Shown in pieces: positions 31,865 through 37,435 of a stretch of 37,435 bases of DNA; the stretch's first letter is position 1, and each line of letters begins with the position of its first letter. The DNA is from Prosthecochloris sp. (GTDB taxonomy: Bacteria; Bacteroidota; Chlorobiia; Chlorobiales; Chlorobiaceae), in contig JADMLA020000025.1 in assembly GCA_015482705.2 (NCBI GenBank), positions 1 through 37,435 of the forward strand. Reading direction: 5' to 3'. The notes under the pieces are model-generated. The model was not told the DNA's origin and ran no database searches. It worked only from the letters and a program-made list of their open reading frames with translations. The translations under genes were made by a program, and so were the position numbers.

Positions 31865-34800
31865 ATGCAAGACATCATGTCATCATGGCAACGGCACTGT
31901 CTCGATGGAACCCCCATCTACGTCAGCACCACAACGTCAAACTGGTTTGTCCCCGACAAAGAAGGTGACATGACTCTGCAAGACATGCAGAAAGAAAAAG
32001 GCGTGCTTCCCACGGCTCAGCAACGGTATTTTCTATCACGGCTTCCTGAAAGCAGTACACAGACCTACCAGGGCCGTGCTGGCATGCTGAATCTCTCGAG
32101 CATAAGGGAACTCTGGTTTCATGTCACCAATCGCTGCAACATGGCATGTACACACTGCTTGTTTTCATCTTCACCTGGCGATAGGAGAGAATTGTCGCCA
32201 GAAAACATCGCGACCCATGCCGAAGCAGCTTACAGGCTTGGCTGCAGACTTTTCGCGCTGACTGGCGGGGAACCGTTTGTTCATCCCGACATCGACAGCA
32301 TCATTATAAACCTGCTCTCTCATGAAAACGCTCATGTTGTAGTACTCACCAATGGGGTTTCGATTCGCCGTCATATTGAATGCATACCATCTTCATTGCT
32401 TGAACGTCTGCATCTTCAAATCAGTCTCGATGGAATGGAGACAAACCATGACCGCCTGCGCGGTCGAGGAGCCTTTGCACGACTTGGCGAAACTCTCTGC
32501 TGGCTGAAAGAGCGATCCGTGCCGTACACGCTTTCCATGTGCGTCACCAGGCAGAATATTATGGATATGACCGATTTTGTCGAATATGCAGCAGAAACCG
32601 GTGCTGGAAATATCCATTTCATGTGGTATTTCGTCCGGGGCAGAGGAAAAGGAGAAGACTTCATCGACCCTGACACTATTTTTTATAACCTGAAAAAAGC
32701 CGTGCAAAAGGCCGAATCGCTCGATCTACGAATAGACAATATCGAATCACTCAAAACCCGCATTTTCGCTCCTCCCGGCACCATTCACGACGGCAGCACA
32801 GCCGGCTGGGAATCAATGGCTGTAGGCCCGGACAACAAACTGTACCCTTCAGCTGCGCTTATAGGTGTTCCTGAACTTGCAACACCACTTGACAAAGGCC
32901 TGTCCGATGCATGGAAAAAAAGCCCGATCCTTGAAAAAGTCCGCCATGCATCGATCGTCGACAAGCTTTCCCCGATGCGCTACATCCTTGGGGGAGGAGA
33001 TATTGATCACAGCTATATCCATCGTAGAACCTTTTCGGGCAACGACCCTTATCTTCCACTCCATGAAAAAACCGCTCTCTGGCTTATCACCCGAATGGTT
33101 CCTGCAGGAAATACACGGCAAAAAAAACCATCCATCCGGCTCCAGATGGGAGAAATCCTTGAAAGTTGCGGCGCTCATGGCAATATAGCGCTGGTTCACT
33201 CGAACTGCTTGCTTGCCGCGGCATCGGAAAACAGTCTCACTTCGATTCAGGAATTCTACAAGGATGCCGTAGGTGACGCAAATCCGGATATACTCAACCC
33301 TGTCGGTTACGATACCGGAATCGTAAGCCATATCCCGCCGGAGTACCGCTTCCGCGGTTACGGTTGCGGTAGTCCAGTCATCGATGCAGGAATCTCAGAA
33401 GGAGAAACCGTTGTAGACCTCGGATGCGGAAGCGGCGTCGAATGCTTTATCGCTGCACGATTGGCTGGAAAAAAAGGGTCGGTAACAGGTATCGACATGC
33501 TGGTCCCCATGCTGGATCTGGCAAAAAAAGCGCAAAAACAAGTCAGCGCCAACCTCGGTTACAACATCCTCGGATTCCGCAAAGGCTACCTCGAAGACCT
33601 TCCGATGGAAACGGCTTCTGCCGATGTCGTTCTTTCCAATTGCGTCATGAACCTTTCGGTGAACAAACGCCGTTCCTACTCGGAGATCTTCCGGATACTC
33701 CGTCCGGGAGGCAGGCTGGTTATCTCGGATGTTGTCTGTGAAACGGAGCCCGATGCCTCGATACGCAACGACGAAACCCTGCGGGGGGAGTGTATCGCCG
33801 GAGCACTGACTGAATCCCATCTGATGGGACTTCTCGAGGAAACCGGTTTTGAACAGATACACCTCATAAAGCGCTTCCCTTATCGGGTTGTTCGGAAACA
33901 TTCTTTTTTTTCACTGACCTACAGCGCGTGTAAACCACCTGCCCCGGAAACCGTTCAAGCCATGTACCGGGGGCCGCTTCCTGAAATCCGTACCGAAAAC
34001 AACACCCTCATGCCGAGAGGCAAAAAAGTAACTATCGATCGGCATCAGGCAGAAGCGCTTGGGGAAACCGTATTCGTATTCGACAATAACGGGTACGTCA
34101 CCAATATAGAGGCGGAAAACTGCTGTTCATGCTATACAGCACCCGAAGAGCACAGCGGTAACGGTACAGCTGCATCATCGAACAGCACAGCAGCAATCAA
34201 ACATTCCGCCGACTGTATGGTTTGCGGCTCTTCTCTCCAGTACGCCGATACGGAAGAACAACAGGTATGCACATACTGCGGGCAGCTGTTCCAGTCTGCA
34301 GTCAGCTGCACCGAAGGACATTATGTCTGTGATGCCTGCCATGCGGAAGATGCGCTTGACGTCATCACTCACCACTGTCTCACCTCGAAGGAAACCGATA
34401 TGCTCCGCCTTTTCGAACAGATACGAAGCCACCCAGCCATTCCGGTTCACGGTCCAGAGCACCATGCAATGGTGCCGGGCATCATACTTTCGACATATCG
34501 TAATCTCGGGGGAAATATTCTCGATATGAATATCTCGAGCGGTATCAGCCGGGGTAAAACCATAGCAGGCGGATCATGCGGTTTTATGGGTATATGCGGC
34601 GCCGCTACAGGAATCGGAATCGCATTCAGCATCATGTTACAAGCCAATCCCGTAAAACCGGAACAGAGAAAAACCGTCCAACAGGTAACTGCTGCCGTGC
34701 TTGAAGAAATCGCACGGCTTGAAGCTGCACGCTGTTGTCAGCGGGACTGTTGGATTGCGATCAAAAAAGCGGCAGAACTTTCTGTGCACCTGCTGGATAT

Positions 34801-34906
34801 ACCGCTGATGGCATCCTATACGACACCCTGTAACCAGCAGCATCTCAACAATGAATGTTTCGGAAAAGCATGTCCGATCATTTCTCAACAACAAACTTTC
34901 GCCTGA
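31865..34906 (+). CDS. radical SAM / ArsM-like methyltransferase / DUF5714-like fusion protein
   Basis: A 1013-residue three-part protein. Residues ~80-330 are a radical SAM domain (C-N-M-A-C-T-H-C at 91-98, L-T-G-G-E-P at ~132). Residues 330-400 look like a SPASM segment whose cluster cysteines are gone (L-Y-P-S, G-G-G-D-I-D-H-S-Y). Residues ~480-700 are a SAM methyltransferase like ArsM: Y-G-C-G-S-P at 499, D-L-G-C-G-S-G at 518, S-N-C-V-M-N-L-S at 591, G-E-C-I-A-G-A at 641; the last three cysteines sit where ArsM binds arsenite. A Cys-rich linker follows, then a zinc-ribbon-like and DUF5714-like end (C-M-V-C, C-T-Y-C, G-G-S-C-G-F-M-G-I-C-G). It is soluble and monocistronic; the product is unknown. 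Confidence 0.82.
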   Translation: MQDIMSSWQRHCLDGTPIYVSTTTSNWFVPDKEGDMTLQDMQKEKGVLPTAQQRYFLSRLPESSTQTYQGRAGMLNLSSIRELWFHVTNRCNMACTHCLFSSSPGDRRELSPENIATHAEAAYRLGCRLFALTGGEPFVHPDIDSIIINLLSHENAHVVVLTNGVSIRRHIECIPSSLLERLHLQISLDGMETNHDRLRGRGAFARLGETLCWLKERSVPYTLSMCVTRQNIMDMTDFVEYAAETGAGNIHFMWYFVRGRGKGEDFIDPDTIFYNLKKAVQKAESLDLRIDNIESLKTRIFAPPGTIHDGSTAGWESMAVGPDNKLYPSAALIGVPELATPLDKGLSDAWKKSPILEKVRHASIVDKLSPMRYILGGGDIDHSYIHRRTFSGNDPYLPLHEKTALWLITRMVPAGNTRQKKPSIRLQMGEILESCGAHGNIALVHSNCLLAAASENSLTSIQEFYKDAVGDANPDILNPVGYDTGIVSHIPPEYRFRGYGCGSPVIDAGISEGETVVDLGCGSGVECFIAARLAGKKGSVTGIDMLVPMLDLAKKAQKQVSANLGYNILGFRKGYLEDLPMETASADVVLSNCVMNLSVNKRRSYSEIFRILRPGGRLVISDVVCETEPDASIRNDETLRGECIAGALTESHLMGLLEETGFEQIHLIKRFPYRVVRKHSFFSLTYSACKPPAPETVQAMYRGPLPEIRTENNTLMPRGKKVTIDRHQAEALGETVFVFDNNGYVTNIEAENCCSCYTAPEEHSGNGTAASSNSTAAIKHSADCMVCGSSLQYADTEEQQVCTYCGQLFQSAVSCTEGHYVCDACHAEDALDVITHHCLTSKETDMLRLFEQIRSHPAIPVHGPEHHAMVPGIILSTYRNLGGNILDMNISSGISRGKTIAGGSCGFMGICGAATGIGIAFSIMLQANPVKPEQRKTVQQVTAAVLEEIARLEAARCCQRDCWIAIKKAAELSVHLLDIPLMASYTTPCNQQHLNNECFGKACPIISQQQTFA

Positions 34907-35332
34907 AACCGCACACACCTCTTGCGACTTCTGTCGCCTTGCTGATCATATCGTGCATCCGGCAGGTTTCAGACTGCAGGCTTGATTCGTGGTGTAGATT
35001 TCCCTGGGCCTATCGACACATTCTACAGACAGGCAGAGCTTCTTTCAAGGGGACAGTTATCGGGTCACAACACTGCCGCCAGCCCGCCAGCGCTGGCTTG
35101 TGGGTTTCAGCAGAACAGCCCTGCACCGGTATGAACTTGTTGCTGACTCAACGACACTTTCGAGTCTCCGACAAACTGCATCTTTCTTGCATCAAAACGG
35201 CCTTCCTGATGAAATGTCCGATTTCACCTCACGTGTGCATAACCGCTTACGATAAGAAAAGAATGCAGACAGCTTCTATCAATCTTTTCAGCTGAACCTG
35301 CGCATATTTTTCTGCTGTCTGCATTCACGATG
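34907..35332. other. 426-base intergenic region
   Basis: A 146-codon rightward frame (34855-35295) overlaps the end of the fusion gene and shows irregular, Cys- and Trp-rich composition without any family pattern; I treat it as chance. The right part carries a long inverted repeat at 35261-35326. Confidence 0.5.
35251..35326 (-). terminator. long-loop inverted repeat, probable terminator
   Basis: GAATGCAGACAGC (35261-35273) and GCTGTCTGCATTC (35314-35326) form a perfect 13-base inverted repeat with a 40-base loop, just past the stop of the leftward dehydrogenase gene. On that strand the stem is followed by TTTTCTTATC. The loop is long for a terminator, so the role is uncertain. Confidence 0.5.
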
Positions 35333-36034
35333 CTAACTCGCCAACCTGTCATAATACTTCTCTAGGCTGTCCTGACGGTGCTCGTCCTCTCCCTCCATGA
35401 TAACCTCAAAAGTTTTGTTCCTTGCCTTTTCGGTCCATAAGGAGACAACCAGCATTTCCGCTACATCGGAACGGTTCATCCAGCCACTCCACATTTTATC
35501 CCCCTGCTCGACATGCAGGTCGTGCATCAGAGGCTCGCCATCTTTCAAACCTCCGGGACGAACAATGGTATAGGAACGACCATCCATACCGAAAACATTT
35601 CTCAGGTGTTCTTCAGCCTGAAATTTCTTGCTGAGAACTCCCGCAAAAAGATTGAGTGGATGATACCACCGCGTTACCGCCATTGAACTGACAAGTCCGA
35701 AATGCGTCACACCAGCCTGTGCAGCCTTGTCAACAAGTCTTATGACACCATCTCTGTCAACTTCTCCAGGGGAAGCCTCACCAAAAACCTCGCTCGATCC
35801 AAGAGCGGAAATAACACCTGTGCAACCTTCGACAGCCTTTGCGACATCCTCATCATTTTGGATCTTGCCTTCGATAACCTCAACATCGCCCAACTCTTTT
35901 GCCTTCTCGAGAGAACGGGCGAGAACTCTTACCGGTATGCCGTAATGCTGAAGGCGGGATACAACCCACCGTCCGGTTTTGCCGGTGGCGCCGGCTACCA
36001 GAACCTTTCCTGTATATTTCGTAGTGTCTGTCAT
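35333..36034 (-). CDS. atypical SDR / NmrA-like NAD(P)-binding protein
   Basis: A 233-residue protein with an N-terminal Rossmann motif (V-L-V-A-G-A-T-G-K-T-G-R) typical of NmrA-like, atypical short-chain dehydrogenases, and V-S-S-M-A-V in place of a canonical Y-x-x-x-K site. Relatives act as NADPH sensors or in pigment and quinone chemistry; plant Tic62 and HCF173-like proteins belong to the same broad group. I start at the ATG at 36034, 7 bases after a GGAGGG ribosome site; a start at 36049 is in frame but has no such site. It stands alone. The substrate is not known. Confidence 0.82.
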   Translation of the reverse strand: MTDTTKYTGKVLVAGATGKTGRWVVSRLQHYGIPVRVLARSLEKAKELGDVEVIEGKIQNDEDVAKAVEGCTGVISALGSSEVFGEASPGEVDRDGVIRLVDKAAQAGVTHFGLVSSMAVTRWYHPLNLFAGVLSKKFQAEEHLRNVFGMDGRSYTIVRPGGLKDGEPLMHDLHVEQGDKMWSGWMNRSDVAEMLVVSLWTEKARNKTFEVIMEGEDEHRQDSLEKYYDRLAS

Positions 36035-36049
36035 GACTATACCCTCCAA

Positions 36050-36556
36050 TCGTGGGCTTTGCTTTTTAACTTTTTAACTATATAGCCATAACGCACCCAT
36101 GACATATTTCGTTTCTACCAGAAACTTACTTGATATTTTTTTCCCGCGATTATGATTCCTCTCCAATTTTTGCTTTTTTTCCCATCGTACAAACACCGGT
36201 CCGGTCAAGAACGGTACACGAAGTATATCTGCCATTCAGAAATAAATTCACGCTGTCGCATACTGGTCGATAATGGTTGAAATCAACATTGTCACCAGGG
36301 AAAAGTCATGCCGACCCCATGAATTACATATACGGATGTCTCAAGTCAGGTACGATAATGATAACAACGAGGAACAGTTGAACTATTGACGATCGCCGGC
36401 TCGAACAAGGAAAAGCTAACCTTTTGAGACAGCCAACGAATTTATAGAAACCATCAGCTTTTTCATCACATGCGTATACGGTATGTCTCTATCGACAAAA
36501 CCGCCACCTGAATAAGCTAAGCATCGACACTTCTTTAACCTTTGAACTCGACTTCC
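36050..36556. other. 507-base intergenic region
   Basis: This divergent region between the NmrA-like gene and the transporter is AT-rich. I see no gene, RNA or clear repeat in it, only the two expected promoters. Confidence 0.5.
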
Positions 36557-37378
36557 ATGAGCGTTATCCTGATGCTCATAGCCTCCGTCTGTTTTGCCAC
36601 AATGGCGGCAATGATTAAAGGAATCGGTTCCTCACTGCCTATTCCGGAAATCATTTTTTTTCGGAGTATTTTACCACTTCCTTTTTTTCTCGGAGCACTG
36701 TGGTTGCAGAAAAAAAAACTGGTCGTAACAGCATGGAAAACGCTTCTTCTACGATCTCTTTTCGGTTTCCTCGCAATCACCGGCTTTTATTATGCGCTGG
36801 CACATATACCTCTTGCCATCAGCGTTTTCCTCGGAAAAACACAGCCACTTATTCTTGCTGTTCTTGCCCCCTGGATCGTTGGAGAAAAAACAAGCCGTTC
36901 CGTCTGGTTCGCTATTGGAACAGGCCTTGCCGGTATTGTGCTTATTCTGGACCCCTCTTTGGGGTGGACCGCTGCAGCCTGGGCCAGTATCGGAGCTGCT
37001 ACGGCGTCGGCAATAGCACACCTGCTGGTTCGTAAGCTGAATCGCACCGATGATCCTGCAACGATCGTCACTAATTTTTTTATCGTTACCGCACTGCTTG
37101 GTTCCTTATGGATGGGACCATCATTCATCATGCCCGATCTCGATCAATGGCTGCTTCTTGGGGGCGTTGCGCTTTTTTCAACAATCGGACAATATTTGAT
37201 GACACTTGCCTACAGAATGGAATACGCCCCGGTTGTCGCGGCAGCAAGTTACTCCTCGATCGTCTTCTCCGTTCTATACGGCTACTTTTTCTGGAACGAA
37301 ATCCCCCCTTCATCTGCATGGGCCGGAGGATTTCTCATTGTAGCTGGTTCGTTTATTTTGTTGCGGTCAAGGATCTGA
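36557..37378 (+). CDS. DMT/EamA-family transporter
   Basis: A 273-residue inner-membrane protein with ten predicted helices in two EamA halves, of the drug/metabolite transporter superfamily. The first half includes the typical F-F-R-S-I-L-P with a following A-L-x-x-I-P-L-A segment; the second half shows the paired M-E-Y-A-P-V-V-A-A-A-S-Y with F-F-W-N-E pattern. Families of this type export amino acids, nucleotides or other small metabolites, and sequence does not fix the substrate. I start at the ATG at 36557; a TTG five codons upstream is in frame. Confidence 0.85.
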   Translation: MSVILMLIASVCFATMAAMIKGIGSSLPIPEIIFFRSILPLPFFLGALWLQKKKLVVTAWKTLLLRSLFGFLAITGFYYALAHIPLAISVFLGKTQPLILAVLAPWIVGEKTSRSVWFAIGTGLAGIVLILDPSLGWTAAAWASIGAATASAIAHLLVRKLNRTDDPATIVTNFFIVTALLGSLWMGPSFIMPDLDQWLLLGGVALFSTIGQYLMTLAYRMEYAPVVAAASYSSIVFSVLYGYFFWNEIPPSSAWAGGFLIVAGSFILLRSRI

Positions 37379-37435
37379 TTGTTCCAATCAGACCCCATCG
37401 TTACCTATATTACAACAGTACCTTTTGTTCAACAT

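Noticed and set aside
34855..35295. 146-codon rightward frame after the fusion gene
   Set aside because: It overlaps the end of a well-supported gene, lacks a ribosome site, and has irregular composition with no family pattern.

Overview
The window looks like chromosomal DNA of a green sulfur bacterium (Chlorobiaceae), probably a brown-coloured type. The evidence is a set of chlorosome envelope protein genes (CsmB/F, CsmA/E and CsmC/D types), bacteriochlorophyll c/d/e tailoring genes (a BchF/BchV-type 3-vinyl hydratase and a BchQ/BchR-type B12 radical SAM methyltransferase), a CruA/CruB lycopene cyclase, a radical SAM gene that I read as bciD (C-7 methyl to formyl, bacteriochlorophyll e), and a type-E succinate dehydrogenase/fumarate reductase as used in the reductive TCA cycle. 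No rRNA, tRNA, insertion sequence or CRISPR array was seen. Names come from reading translations and recalling families, not from a search.

Layout. 1-2142: a heptamer tandem repeat, a double universal stress protein and a voltage-gated K+ channel. 2143-7625: hemE, then sdhA-sdhB-(HdrB-like subunit) transcribed leftward, and a CBS-pair protein. 8320-15838: a leftward operon of about seven genes headed by a CsoR/CstR-type repressor with its own candidate operator. It continues through a polytopic membrane protein, a TolC-type channel, a very short adaptor-like lipoprotein, an RND pump and a small PII-like protein, and ends with a metallo-beta-lactamase-fold enzyme resembling persulfide dioxygenases. 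Together these suggest a sulfur- or thiol-stress export and detoxification unit.

16039-25455 is a pigment locus. It holds an alpha/beta hydrolase, an isoprenylcysteine-methyltransferase-like membrane protein, a short-chain dehydrogenase that closely resembles plant chlorophyll b reductase (NOL/NYC1), a START/DUF1997-like protein, a CruA/CruB cyclase, a Nif11-type peptide gene that appears frameshifted, bciD, a two-helix membrane protein, bchV/bchF, bchQ/bchR and a 38-residue membrane peptide. Chemically the set covers C-3 hydration, C-8/C-12 methylation, C-7 oxidation (and possibly its reversal) and carotenoid ring closure.

25614-31529 interleaves chlorosome genes with a wall-recycling cassette: csmB, then amgK-like kinase, murU-like nucleotidyltransferase, NamZ-type (DUF1343) exo-muramidase and a sodium:solute symporter, then csmE and csmD/csmC. 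The cassette reads as a MurQ-independent MurNAc salvage route. 31865-34906 is a 1013-residue fusion of a radical SAM domain, an ArsM-like methyltransferase and a Cys-rich DUF5714-like domain; it is the most unusual single gene here. The right end carries an atypical NAD(P)-binding protein and a DMT/EamA transporter.
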